Source of the DNA: Caulobacteraceae bacterium UBA3198
Lineage (GTDB): Bacteria > Pseudomonadota > Alphaproteobacteria > Caulobacterales > Caulobacteraceae
Reading direction: 5' to 3'
Length of the DNA stretch: 64,000 bases
Assembly (NCBI GenBank): GCA_002363865.1
Contig: DEWY01000003.1
Span: 61,359-125,358 of the forward strand
Positions 47,942 to 58,147 of this stretch are shown piece by piece; position 1 is the stretch's first letter; each line of letters starts with the position of its first letter. Under the pieces are notes generated by a model. It was not told the DNA's origin. It was given only the letters and a program-made list of their open reading frames with translations, and ran no database searches. The translations under genes and the position numbers were made by a program.

Positions 47942-47970
47942 AGGGTGACGCCGTCGGGGTCCTGGCGCAT

Positions 47971-49860
47971 ATGTCGGGGGTGAAGTTCGACGAACGATTT
48001 CTGGATGAGATCAAGGCCCGCCTGCGCCCCTCCGACGTGATCGGGCGCACGGTGAAGCTGCGCAAGCAGGGGCGCGAGTTCGTCGGCCTGTCGCCCTTCA
48101 CCAAGGAGCGGAGCCCGTCCTTCTTCGTCAATGACGAGAAGGGCCAGTTCTTCGACTTCTCGTCGGGCAAGAACGGCGACCTGATCACCTTCCTGCAGGA
48201 GACCGAGCGGCTGACCTTCATGGAGGCGGTCGAGCGTCTGGCCGCCGAGGCCGGGGTGCCCATGCCTGCGCCTGATCCCCAGTCGGCGGAGCGCGACCGG
48301 GTGCGCCAGGGCCTGGCCGAGTGGCTGGAGCAGGCCAGCGCCTGGTTCCAGGCCGAGCTGCGTCGCCCCGTCGGGCGGGCGGCGCGGGACTATCTGGACG
48401 GCCGGGGTCTGCCGGAGGCGGATTGGGGCCGGTTCGGGGTCGGCTATGCGCCGGGCGGGCGCACGGCGCTGAAGGACTATCTGGTGGCCAAGGGGGCGCG
48501 TCCGCACGAGCTGGTGGAGGCGGGCCTGCTGATCGCGCCGGAGGACGGCGGCGCGCCCTATGACCGGTTCCGCGACAGGATCATGTTTCCCATCGCCGAC
48601 GGCCGCGGGCGTATTGTCTCCTTCGGCGGCCGGGCGCTCGATCCCAAGGCCCGCGCCAAGTACCTCAACGGCCCGGAGACCTCGGTCTTCCACAAGGGCC
48701 ACGTGCTCTACGGCATGGGCGAAGCGCGCAAGATCCTGGGGGCCGCACCCTCGGGCGAGAGCCCGCCGCTGGTGGTGGTGGAAGGCTATATGGACGCCAT
48801 CGCCTGCCACCGCGCCGGCGTGGCCGCGGTCGCCCCCATGGGCACGGCGCTGACCGAGGAGCAGATGGAGATGCTCTGGCGGCTGCATCCGGAGCCGACC
48901 CTGTGCTTCGACGGCGACCGGGCCGGCCGGCAGGCGGCCTATCGGGCCATGGACCGGGCCCTGCCGATCCTGAAGCCCGGCAAAAGTTTCCAGTTCTCCC
49001 TGGTGGAAGGCGGCAAGGACCCCGACGACGTGCTGCGCGAGCAGGGGGCCGTGGCGCTGCGCCAGCAGTTGGCGGCCACCACGCCCTTCGCTCAGGCTCT
49101 GTTCGAGCGCGAACGGGAGCTGGAGCCGCTGGATACGCCTGAGCGCCGCGCAGGCCTGAAGGGGCGGCTGCGGCAAGCCGCCGCGTCCATCGCCGACCCA
49201 GACCTGCAGCAGGCCTACCGGCAGGACCTGCTGGAGCGCTATGACGGCATCTTCCGCAAGGCTGACGCGCCCCAGGGCCAGCGGCCGCCGTGGCGGCCCT
49301 CGGGGCCGCGGCAGGGGCGGTGGAAGGGCGCGGGCGCCTGGGAAAGCCCGCAACCCCCGACGGCCCAGGGCAAGGCCGCCGCCGGACGACTGGCCAAGGG
49401 GCTGGAGGCCGCGCCCGCCGCTCTGGCCGCTTTCGCGCTCGCCCATCCGGCGGTTCTGGAGGCCCATCTGGAGGACGCCTTCGCCACCGACGGCTTCGGC
49501 GAACCGGCGCTCTGTGAATTGGTCAAGGAAATCATTCGCCTGCGGCTGGAGTCCGACCATCTTGACTCTGACAGCCTGACGCGCCATCTCCGATCCTGCG
49601 GGTTTAATGCGCTGCTGACAGACATCGACCGGGCCGCTGCGAAATCGGGCGCGCCCTTTTTGAAACAGGATGTCTCCCTCGAAGCCGCGAATTCGCAGTG
49701 GTCGCAAGCCTTCGCCCGCCTCTCACGGCTGGCGTCGCTCGACAAGGCTCTCGACGCCTCGAAGGGAAACCTTCGGGAGCGATCGGATATGGAAGCCTTC
49801 GAGCGTCTAAAGGGGGAACGCGACGCACTCAGACGCGCGACCAGAGAGTGGAACGATTAG
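47971..49860 (+). CDS. dnaG: DNA primase with degenerate zinc-binding domain
   Basis: A 629-aa primase: N-terminal CHC2-like domain (1-100), Toprim RNA polymerase core (VVVEGYMDAIA with catalytic Glu, FDGDRAGRQAA with metal Asp) and a C-terminal helicase-binding domain. It makes RNA primers for replication. The four zinc ligands of E. coli DnaG (C40, H43, C61, C64) are replaced by Ser41, Thr44, Asp62 and Ser65 in LSPFTKERSPSF and FDFSSGKNGD, although the fold around them is conserved. I believe this is shared by alphaproteobacterial primases. It stands just before rpoD, as in many bacteria. Confidence 0.93.
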   Translation: MSGVKFDERFLDEIKARLRPSDVIGRTVKLRKQGREFVGLSPFTKERSPSFFVNDEKGQFFDFSSGKNGDLITFLQETERLTFMEAVERLAAEAGVPMPAPDPQSAERDRVRQGLAEWLEQASAWFQAELRRPVGRAARDYLDGRGLPEADWGRFGVGYAPGGRTALKDYLVAKGARPHELVEAGLLIAPEDGGAPYDRFRDRIMFPIADGRGRIVSFGGRALDPKARAKYLNGPETSVFHKGHVLYGMGEARKILGAAPSGESPPLVVVEGYMDAIACHRAGVAAVAPMGTALTEEQMEMLWRLHPEPTLCFDGDRAGRQAAYRAMDRALPILKPGKSFQFSLVEGGKDPDDVLREQGAVALRQQLAATTPFAQALFERERELEPLDTPERRAGLKGRLRQAAASIADPDLQQAYRQDLLERYDGIFRKADAPQGQRPPWRPSGPRQGRWKGAGAWESPQPPTAQGKAAAGRLAKGLEAAPAALAAFALAHPAVLEAHLEDAFATDGFGEPALCELVKEIIRLRLESDHLDSDSLTRHLRSCGFNALLTDIDRAAAKSGAPFLKQDVSLEAANSQWSQAFARLSRLASLDKALDASKGNLRERSDMEAFERLKGERDALRRATREWND

Positions 49861-49960
49861 AGCTGGTTACGGGTCGTAGACATACGGCCCTCCCGGCCCC
49901 TGTTAGTCATGATCGGCCCGTTCCTTGCAGGAGAGGCGGCGGACCGAACCGGAGAATTCG

Positions 49961-51892
<1,932 letters not shown>

Positions 51893-51919
51893 GCCCTGTC
51901 GTCGTCCGAACGATGAGAG

Positions 51920-51946
51920 CCCCGCCGGAAACGGCGGGGTTTTTCG
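51920..51946 (+). terminator. Intrinsic terminator after rpoD
   Basis: Perfect 8-bp GC stem (CCCCGCCG at 51920-51927, CGGCGGGG at 51932-51939) with a GAAA tetraloop, followed by five T. It lies 27 nt after the rpoD stop. Confidence 0.92.
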
Positions 51947-51997
51947 TTTGGCCTGGGCGCGCCTGGAAGAGCCCCTCCCCCTTGCGGGGAGAGGGGG

Positions 51998-52528
51998 CTA
52001 GCCCACCCGCCGCGCGCGGAAGGCCGCCTCGACCGCCGGGGTGACGATCCAGCTGATGTCTTCGCCCACCGATTCCAGCTCCTTGGCGGTGCTGGAGGAG
52101 ACGTGCAGGAACTGGGCGTCGCAGATGAAGTGGACCATGGGGATGGTCGGGTCCAACCGCTCGGCCAGGCCGTGCAGATTGAACTCCTCGTGGAAGTTGG
52201 TCGCCTCGCGCAGGCCACGCACGATGTGGGTGGCGCCGATGGCCCGGGCGTAGCGAACCAGGCTCTGGCGGGCGTACTCCCCCACTTCCAGGGTCTGGCC
52301 GAGGATGGCTTCGGCCTCCGGCCACAGGTCCAGGACAGAGCGTCGGATCAGATCGGTGCTCTCTTCGACGGTGAAGGCCCGCTGCTTGCGGACATTGGTG
52401 CCGACAGCGACATGCACCGCATCGAAGGTGATCAGCGCCTTGCGGATGATGTCCAGGTGGCCCCGCGTCACGGGATCAAAGGACCCTGCATAGAGCGCCT
52501 TGGTCTGGCCGGCCCTTTTGGTCTGCAT
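51998..52528 (-). CDS. coaD: Phosphopantetheine adenylyltransferase
   Basis: A 176-aa nucleotidyltransferase. The ATP-binding T/HxGH motif is YAGSFDPVTRGHLDII, and the C-terminal ISSTxxR-like motif is HVSSSTAKELESVGEDI, with AIGATHIVRGLREATNFHEE between them. It adenylates 4'-phosphopantetheine in coenzyme A synthesis. It is slightly longer than E. coli CoaD (159 aa). I choose the Met at 52528 because AAGGA is 5 nt upstream; a Met two codons earlier overlaps that site. Confidence 0.93.
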   Translation of the reverse strand: MQTKRAGQTKALYAGSFDPVTRGHLDIIRKALITFDAVHVAVGTNVRKQRAFTVEESTDLIRRSVLDLWPEAEAILGQTLEVGEYARQSLVRYARAIGATHIVRGLREATNFHEEFNLHGLAERLDPTIPMVHFICDAQFLHVSSSTAKELESVGEDISWIVTPAVEAAFRARRVG

Positions 52529-52548
52529 GGTCATCCTTGTCAGAGGGC

Positions 52549-53373
52549 CTAATGCGCCACGCCGCGCGCCATTTGGTAGAGGGTGATGACGATCTCGAAC
52601 AGGATCAGGATGACGATGATCGCCTCCAGGCGCAGGGAGCGCTCGGTGTCGATCAGGTCGGTCATCACCGTGGCGGTCTCGCCGATCAGGTCGAGCTTGC
52701 GGCCCAGGGTCTCGGCCCGCTCCACCAGTTCGTACTCGTCCTCCAGGCGGGCATAGAGGCGCTCGAGGTCCGGCCGGTCCCAGAGGATGTCGGGCTTTTC
52801 GCGCACCGCCACCCGCTCGGCCACCCGATGCTGCACCAGCAGCGAGGCGCCGATCAGGCGGATCATGTCGCGCCGGCCGCCGGGCCTGCGGCCGGTGTCG
52901 GAGAGCTTGCGGGCCCAGGGCTCGATGGTGTCGAACACCTTGGCCACCTGTCGTTCGTCCTGCTCCAGCGCCGCGCTCTTGGCCACCGCGTCGGCGACCA
53001 CCAGCAGCTTGTCCGGCGAAAGCGAGCCAATGCGTACGACGCCGTCGGGCTCGACCCCTTCGCTGGCCCCCTCGCCGGCGGCGACCTGAATGGTCTCTTC
53101 CTCGCGGACCTCGTGCTGGCCATGAACCCGGGGCAGGACCCCGCGGATCACCTCGTCCTCGGCCAGGGGATCGAGGCCGATCATCACCACCACCCCATAG
53201 CGGAAGACGACCACCAGGCCGTCGGCCACGCGAAATGAGAGGGGCGCGGTGGACAGCGCGTCGCGGCGCTCCAGGCCCAGGGTGTCGATCCGTTCGCCCA
53301 GCACCACGGCGCGGGCGGTCAGGGAGCGGTCTTCACGGGGGAGGGGCAGCGCATCGGCGGGCGAATTCATCAT
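52549..53373 (-). CDS. RMD1-family protein (DUF155)
   Basis: A 274-aa protein. The N-terminal two thirds are a DUF155 domain (ALSTAPLSFRVADGLVVVFRYGVVVMI, HEVREEETIQVA, DKLLVVADAVAKSAALE, WDRPDLERLYARLEDEYEL). A C-terminal membrane helix (LRLEAIIVILILFEIVITLY) anchors it. Yeast relatives Rmd1 and Sif2 affect sporulation and mitochondria; the bacterial role is unknown. Topology suggests a cytoplasmic body with a C-terminal anchor. It starts at 53373 and ends 21 nt before coaD. Confidence 0.85.
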   Translation of the reverse strand: MMNSPADALPLPREDRSLTARAVVLGERIDTLGLERRDALSTAPLSFRVADGLVVVFRYGVVVMIGLDPLAEDEVIRGVLPRVHGQHEVREEETIQVAAGEGASEGVEPDGVVRIGSLSPDKLLVVADAVAKSAALEQDERQVAKVFDTIEPWARKLSDTGRRPGGRRDMIRLIGASLLVQHRVAERVAVREKPDILWDRPDLERLYARLEDEYELVERAETLGRKLDLIGETATVMTDLIDTERSLRLEAIIVILILFEIVITLYQMARGVAH

Positions 53374-53482
53374 CGCCTACAGCACCACAGGTGAGCGGCC
53401 GGCGAAAGCCCGCTGAGGCGTCAGGGGTCAGGCGTCGTCTCGTGACGGCGCGGACGCCCGTCCCGACGGCAAGGGGGCAAGC

Positions 53483-53710
53483 CTAGCGGCGTTCCTGCAG
53501 GCGAAGCAGGGCGTCCCACATGTCCTGGGCCGCGCCGATGGTGGCGAGGTTGGCCTTGAACTGGTGCTTGGCCGTGATCTGCTCGACGGCTTCGCGCTCA
53601 TAGCTGGTGGTCGAGCCGTCGACGCCCATGGTCGCGGTGCGCTGGGCGGAGGCTTCGAAGCGGCGGCTGGCGGCCAGCATGCCGTAGCTGGCGGTGGCGA
53701 TCGGGTCCAT
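53483..53710 (-). CDS. Miniature flagellar rod/hook-like protein
   Basis: A 75-aa protein made of two helical halves. The N-terminus MDPIATASYGMLAASRRFEA resembles the helix that starts flagellar axial proteins (FlgB, FlgC, FlgE and FlgG). The C-terminus QITAKHQFKANLATIGAAQDMWDALLRL resembles their terminal helix (consensus ITAQRAFQAN...ADEMLQTLLNL), quoted here in parts: ITAKHQFKAN and DMWDALLRL. The exposed domains that normally sit between are absent. It may be a reduced axial component, an assembly factor or a relic. No other flagellar genes are near, apart from the pse locus. Confidence 0.5.
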   Translation of the reverse strand: MDPIATASYGMLAASRRFEASAQRTATMGVDGSTTSYEREAVEQITAKHQFKANLATIGAAQDMWDALLRLQERR

Positions 53711-53787
53711 GGGCGGTTCTCCTGCGCCCTCAGTCTGCGACCCCTGCGGTTAAGCTCCTGCTTGCAAGAATGGTGAACGCCGTTTTT

Positions 53788-54408
53788 TCAGCGCCAGCCG
53801 TAGTTGAAGCTGATGCTGATCCGCGGGGTCTTGGCGGCGTTGGCCGGCACCTCGTGACGCAGCCAGCTCTCCCACATCAGGATCGTACCGGGTTGGGGCT
53901 GCAGATAGACAAAGCTGCGGTCAGCCTCCGGCGCGTCCGCCAGGCGGGGCGGGGCCGCCATCATGAGCGGCAGCCGGGGATCCTCCAGCTTGAGCGCGCT
54001 GGCGCCGGGCGGGGTGCGCACATAGACCGTGCCCGACAGCACGCTGTGGGGATGGATGTGGCCGCTGTGGCTGGCGCCGGGCTTGAGCAGATTGACCCAC
54101 AGGCTGTCGAGCCTCAGCCGCCGGGCGCCGAGATCGAGATGCAGGGCCTCGGCATAGGCCTTGGCATGGCGATCCAGCCTGGTCTTCAGCATGGAGAAGA
54201 CGGTGGCCCGTTGCGGCAGGTCGTCCAGGGAGGCGTAGGAGGTGTAGCCGCCATAGGCGTTGGCTTTGCACCAGGCCTGGCCGGCGCGGTCCTCGGCGGC
54301 CAGCATTTCCACGGCCTCTTCCAGCTCGGCGTTGAAGTCGGCGAAGCCCGCCGCGTCGGCGAGGCTGGACTCATAGATCTGGGTGACGAAGAGGGGGCGC
54401 AGGCTCAT
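53788..54408 (-). CDS. Putative 2OG-Fe(II) oxygenase (TIGR02466-like)
   Basis: A 206-aa protein starting at the ATG at 54408 (MSLRPLFVTQIYESSL). The jelly-roll iron site is seen in SHSGHIHPHSVLSGTVYV and, later, SWLRHEVPANAAKTPRISISFNY with the distal His and the 2-oxoglutarate-binding Arg. LLKPGASHSGHIHP is typical of TIGR02466 oxygenases. The substrate is not known. An in-frame stretch upstream of the Met is antisense to the next gene and is excluded. Confidence 0.8.
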   Translation of the reverse strand: MSLRPLFVTQIYESSLADAAGFADFNAELEEAVEMLAAEDRAGQAWCKANAYGGYTSYASLDDLPQRATVFSMLKTRLDRHAKAYAEALHLDLGARRLRLDSLWVNLLKPGASHSGHIHPHSVLSGTVYVRTPPGASALKLEDPRLPLMMAAPPRLADAPEADRSFVYLQPQPGTILMWESWLRHEVPANAAKTPRISISFNYGWR

Positions 54409-54501
54409 GATGGGGCCATAGCCCAGCCCGACCATCAGGGGAAGCCGCGCCTGAAACACGCCGCATTTCCGTGGCTTATGGGTCTCGAAGGAGCCTGCCC
54501 C

Positions 54502-54864
54502 ATGACACGACTGCCCGCTCTCGCCGCCCTGGCGGCCCTGACCTTCGCCGCCGCTGGCGCCGCCCACGCCCAGGATCGCGGCCGGGACTATCTGACGCCC
54601 ACCACCACCGAGGTCTGCCTGGACGTCAGCGGCGGGACCCTGCCCATCGTGTGCAAGGTCCCGGCGAGCCGCCTGGACAAGCGCGAAGACATCTGCAGCT
54701 GCCCGCAGGGCATGCGCACCACCGTCCCGGTCTGCGGCCCTGGCCAGGCTGCGCCGGGCGAGACCGTGGCGCTGAACGCCGCGCGCCGGGCCGCCGCCCG
54801 GGACGGGAGCCTTGTGGGCGACCTGTTCCAGGGCCGGCCGATCTGCGTCGCCCCGCGGGGCTGA
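54502..54864 (+). CDS. Exported small cysteine-containing protein
   Basis: A 120-aa protein with a clear signal peptide (ALAALAALTFAAAGAAHAQ, cleaved at AHA-Q). The mature part carries six cysteines, in TEVCLD, PIVCKV, DICSCPQG, PVCGPG and RPICVAPRG, and so likely folds with disulfide bonds in the periplasm. GAAGGAG lies 12 nt before the ATG. I do not recognise a family. Confidence 0.6.
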   Translation: MTRLPALAALAALTFAAAGAAHAQDRGRDYLTPTTTEVCLDVSGGTLPIVCKVPASRLDKREDICSCPQGMRTTVPVCGPGQAAPGETVALNAARRAAARDGSLVGDLFQGRPICVAPRG

Positions 54865-54883
54865 CGCAGGCCGCCCTGCCGGC

Positions 54884-56128
54884 TCAGCCGCCCAGGGCGG
54901 CGTAGACCGTCTTCTGGAAGACGGGCAGGGCCGCGCGGCCGCCCATCCGCTGGCCTGTGGCCAGCTGGGCGGCGGCCTCAGGGCCAAGCGGCATGGAGTT
55001 CTGGATCAGATAGATCAGCACCATGTCGGCGGCCGGATCGGCCTGCCACCAGGTGCCAAAGGCGCCGGGCCAGCCGAAAGCCCCGGCGTTTCCGGCCCCC
55101 ATCCAGGCCTGTTTCACCGGATCGGTGATCACCGAGACCCCCAGGCCAAAGCCCTGGCCCAGCCAGAAGGGAATGCCCATGAAGGGAATGGCCTTCTGCG
55201 CCTCGGTGAGACGGTCGGCGGTCATCATCTCCACCGTCTCCGTCTTCAAAAGACGCACCCCGTCCACCTCGCCCTTGCCCAGCATCAGGCGCGCAAACTT
55301 CAGATAGTCGTCGGCGGTGGAGACCAGGCCGCCGCCGCCCGCAGCGAAGAGCGGGGGTGAGGCGTAGTAGGGGAAGGTCACCTCTTCCATGACGTCAGTC
55401 TCCGGATTGATCCGGTAGAGCTTGGCCGCCCGGTCGCTCTTTTCCGGCGGCACATGGAAGGCGGTGTCGGTCATGCGCAGCGGGCCAAAGACGCGGTCCT
55501 GCAGCACCCGGTCGAGGGGCTTGCCCTCGATGCGCGCGACGATGAAGCCCAGGACGTCGGTGGCGTGGCTGTAGTGGAACCGCGCGCCCGGCTGATAGCT
55601 GAGGGGAAGGCCGCCCAGGCGCTTCATCCATTCGTCAGGGGTCAGCGGCGTGCCGAGCGCCGGGCCCAGGGCCGTCTCATGGGCCTGGGCGATGGGGCCC
55701 ATGGAGGTGAAGCCATAGGCCAGCCCTGCCCGGTGGGTCATCAGGTCTTCGATGGTGATGTCGCGCTCGGCGGGGACAGTTTGGTCCAGGGGGCCGTCGG
55801 CTGCCTTGAGCACCTGCATGTCGGCGAATTCCGGCGCCCAGCGGGTGATGGGGTCGTCCAGCTTCAGCCGGCCCTCTTCCAGCAGCATGAGGGCCGCGAC
55901 CGAGGTGATCGGCTTGGTCATGGAGGCGATGCGGAAGATGGTGTCGCGGGTCATGGGCTTGTCGCCTTCGACATCGCGGCGGCCGATCGTATCCACCTGG
56001 ACGACCTTGCCGCCCCGCCAGACCAGGGTGACGAAGCCCGACAGGTCGCCGGCGTCGACCACGCCCTGAAGGGCCGGACCGATGGCCTGCAGGCCGCTTG
56101 CGGAAAATTCGCCATCCATCGGTGTCAT
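54884..56128 (-). CDS. Class C beta-lactamase-like serine hydrolase
   Basis: A 414-aa protein of the beta-lactamase/EstB esterase family. The catalytic SxxK is FRIASMTKPITS, the Tyr motif is FHYSHATDVLG, and the C-terminal region is GFGLGVSVITDP to GAFGWPGAFGTWW. The KTG box of true lactamases is replaced by a W-x-G-like WPGAFG, a common esterase variation, so an esterase or transesterase activity is more likely than antibiotic resistance. No signal peptide is evident, suggesting a cytoplasmic enzyme. Start at 56128, or three codons later. Confidence 0.82.
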   Translation of the reverse strand: MTPMDGEFSASGLQAIGPALQGVVDAGDLSGFVTLVWRGGKVVQVDTIGRRDVEGDKPMTRDTIFRIASMTKPITSVAALMLLEEGRLKLDDPITRWAPEFADMQVLKAADGPLDQTVPAERDITIEDLMTHRAGLAYGFTSMGPIAQAHETALGPALGTPLTPDEWMKRLGGLPLSYQPGARFHYSHATDVLGFIVARIEGKPLDRVLQDRVFGPLRMTDTAFHVPPEKSDRAAKLYRINPETDVMEEVTFPYYASPPLFAAGGGGLVSTADDYLKFARLMLGKGEVDGVRLLKTETVEMMTADRLTEAQKAIPFMGIPFWLGQGFGLGVSVITDPVKQAWMGAGNAGAFGWPGAFGTWWQADPAADMVLIYLIQNSMPLGPEAAAQLATGQRMGGRAALPVFQKTVYAALGG

Positions 56129-56216
56129 CCCTTCGTAGAGTGGTTCATGTGGTGCGGGCCGCCATAGCGCCGGGCCGGCGGGCCGGCGTCAAGCCGAACC
56201 AAGGAGACCTCTCAAC

Positions 56217-57128
56217 ATGACCTTGCCGCCCCTGCGTCAGGCGCTCGCCTTCGCTGTCCTTGGCCTGGCGCTCAGCGCCTGTTCGCCCCTGACCGCCTTC
56301 GCCACCCTGACCCCCACCGACCGCGCCCAGCAGGCCGGGCAGGGGCTGGCCTATGGCGAGGCGCCGCGCCAGCGCCTGGACCTCTACGCCCCGCCGAACG
56401 GCGCCCAGGGGGCGCCGGTGGCGGTGTTCTTCTATGGCGGGACCTGGGAGGACGGCCGCCGACAGGACTATGGCTGGGTGGGCCGGGCGCTCGCGGCCGA
56501 GGGATTCCTGACGTTGGCGCCGGACTACCGCCTCTATCCCGAGGTCAGCTATCCGACCTTCCTGGAGGACGGGGCGAAGGCCATCGCCTGGGCGGTGGAG
56601 AATGCGGCCCGCTATGGCGGGGATCCGCGCCAGATCGTTCTGATCGGCCATTCGGCCGGCGCCTACAACGCGGTGATGCTGGGCCTGGAGCGCAGCTATC
56701 TGCAGGCCGCCGGCGTTGATCCCTCGCGCATCCGGGCGGTGGCGGGTCTGGCCGGACCCTATGACTTCCTGCCGCTGAAGGGGGAGACGGTGCGCGGCGT
56801 GTTCGGCGGCGCGCCGGATCTGGCCGCCACCCAGCCGATCAATCAGGTGGACGGCGCGGCGCCGCCAGCCTTCCTGGCCACCGGCGGCGACGACAATGTC
56901 GTACGGCCGCGCAACACCGAGGCCCTGGCCGCGGCCCTGCGGGCGCAGGGGGTGGCGGTGGAGACGCAGGTCTATCCCGACCTCGGCCATGCCGGTGTTC
57001 TGCTGGCCCTGTCCAAGCCCCTGCGCGGGCGAGCGCCGGTCCTGGAGGACATGACCGCCTTTCTGCGCCGCCACACTGAGGTCGGCGCAGGGGCGGCCAA
57101 CGAGGTTGCAGCGCGCCAGACCCCTTGA
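56217..57128 (+). CDS. Exported alpha/beta hydrolase (BD-FAE-like)
   Basis: A 303-aa hydrolase with a lipobox-like LALSACSPL near residue 22, so probably a lipoprotein. The fold shows VAVFFYGGTWEDGRRQDYGW with the HGG-like oxyanion loop changed to YGG, the nucleophile in IGHSAGAYNAVML, ATGGDDNVVRPRN for the acid, and DLGHAGVLL for the catalytic His. It is likely a carboxylesterase of the feruloyl-esterase/kynurenine-formamidase type. It diverges from the serine hydrolase gene over 88 nt. Confidence 0.82.
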   Translation: MTLPPLRQALAFAVLGLALSACSPLTAFATLTPTDRAQQAGQGLAYGEAPRQRLDLYAPPNGAQGAPVAVFFYGGTWEDGRRQDYGWVGRALAAEGFLTLAPDYRLYPEVSYPTFLEDGAKAIAWAVENAARYGGDPRQIVLIGHSAGAYNAVMLGLERSYLQAAGVDPSRIRAVAGLAGPYDFLPLKGETVRGVFGGAPDLAATQPINQVDGAAPPAFLATGGDDNVVRPRNTEALAAALRAQGVAVETQVYPDLGHAGVLLALSKPLRGRAPVLEDMTAFLRRHTEVGAGAANEVAARQTP

Positions 57129-57208
57129 TCCCTTACAGCGTAAAGGCTCCCGCGTAACTTCCCTTGCGGCAGCCTATTGCAACGCGGCAATTGAACCGGA
57201 GGGTTGAA

Positions 57209-57268
57209 ATGCGTATATGCCTTCTCCCCGGACAGCCTGAGGGTTGGCGGGATTGTCAGTTTTCGTGA
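57209..57268 (+). CDS. Possible 19-aa leader peptide upstream of panD
   Basis: A 20-codon frame (MRICLLPGQPEGWRDCQFS) with a GGAGG 6 nt before the ATG at 57209. It lies in the 161-nt gap before panD and ends 21 nt before that start. The strong ribosome site is the only support; it may be a leader peptide or chance. Confidence 0.25.
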   Translation: MRICLLPGQPEGWRDCQFS

Positions 57269-57289
57269 ACGCAAGGACGCGCTCCGCCC

Positions 57290-57646
57290 ATGCTGGTCAC
57301 CCTCATGAAGGCCAAGCTTCACCGGGCTACGGTGACTCAGGCCGACCTGGACTACGAAGGCTCCATCGCCATCGACCGTGATCTGCTGGACGCCTCGGGC
57401 ATCCTGCCGCACGAGCAGGTGGATGTGCTGAACATCACCACCGGCGCCCGGTTCACCACCTACGCCATCGAGGCCCCCCGGGGCTCGCGGGTGATCGGCG
57501 TGAACGGCGCGGCCGCCCGTCTGGTCCAGAAGGGCGACAAGGTCATCGTGGTGACCTACGGCCTGCTGCCGGCCGAAGAGGCTCGCAACTATGCCCCCAC
57601 CGTCGTGCTGCTGGACGACGGGAATGAGATGAAGCAGGCTGCCTGA
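57290..57646 (+). CDS. panD: Aspartate 1-decarboxylase precursor
   Basis: A 118-aa pyruvoyl enzyme. The self-cleavage site is Gly-Ser in [16 protein letters not shown], where Ser becomes the pyruvoyl group. [16 protein letters not shown] and [20 protein letters not shown] complete the family pattern. It makes beta-alanine from aspartate for pantothenate and CoA synthesis. The coaD gene of the same pathway lies 5 kb to the left. Its stop overlaps the next gene by one base (TGATG). Confidence 0.95.
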   Translation: MLVTLMKAKLHRATVTQADLDYEGSIAIDRDLLDASGILPHEQVDVLNITTGARFTTYAIEAPRGSRVIGVNGAAARLVQKGDKVIVVTYGLLPAEEARNYAPTVVLLDDGNEMKQAA

Positions 57647-58110
57647 TGGTTCGCTGGCCCGCCGCGATCACACTCTCGGCGGCCGCCCTGCTGATCTTCG
57701 CCTGCTCGCCTGCCGGCCCTGAAGGGGTCGACCCCTCTGTCCTGGATCGCGAAATCGGCCGGCGGATTGGCGATCCCTTGACCTGCGTGCTGCTCGCCGA
57801 ACGTGGCTCCGGCAAGATCGTCTATCGCTATGGAACGAATACGGTCTGCGCCCGCACCTATCCGGGGTGTCAGGGTCAGGCTGAACGGACGGTGGAAGAT
57901 CTTCTGAAGAACTTCGATCCTGCGGCCGAGGGCGTGGCGATCAGCTGCCCCACCGCGGCCGACGGCTCGCGCAGCGTCGGCTGGGCCGCCGGGCCGGTCG
58001 CGGGCCGCGACCTGGTCTTCGCCGCGGTGATGGAGGGGCAGCGGGCCCTGCCGGGCATGATCATGACCGACCGCCTGGCCAGCGCCTTTTCCGCCGCCGG
58101 GCTGGAATAG
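57646..58110 (+). CDS. Hypothetical lipoprotein downstream of panD
   Basis: A 154-aa exported protein with a lipobox at LLIFACSPAG (Cys near residue 21). The mature part contains CVLLAERGSGKIVYRYGTN and three further cysteines (VCART, PGCQGQ, ISCPTAA), likely disulfide bonded. It is coupled to panD through TGATG but shows no link to CoA metabolism. I do not recognise a family. Confidence 0.6.
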   Translation: MVRWPAAITLSAAALLIFACSPAGPEGVDPSVLDREIGRRIGDPLTCVLLAERGSGKIVYRYGTNTVCARTYPGCQGQAERTVEDLLKNFDPAAEGVAISCPTAADGSRSVGWAAGPVAGRDLVFAAVMEGQRALPGMIMTDRLASAFSAAGLE

Positions 58111-58147
58111 GCCTCCGCCCCCTTTGGTGGAGCGAAGGCCCGATCCC

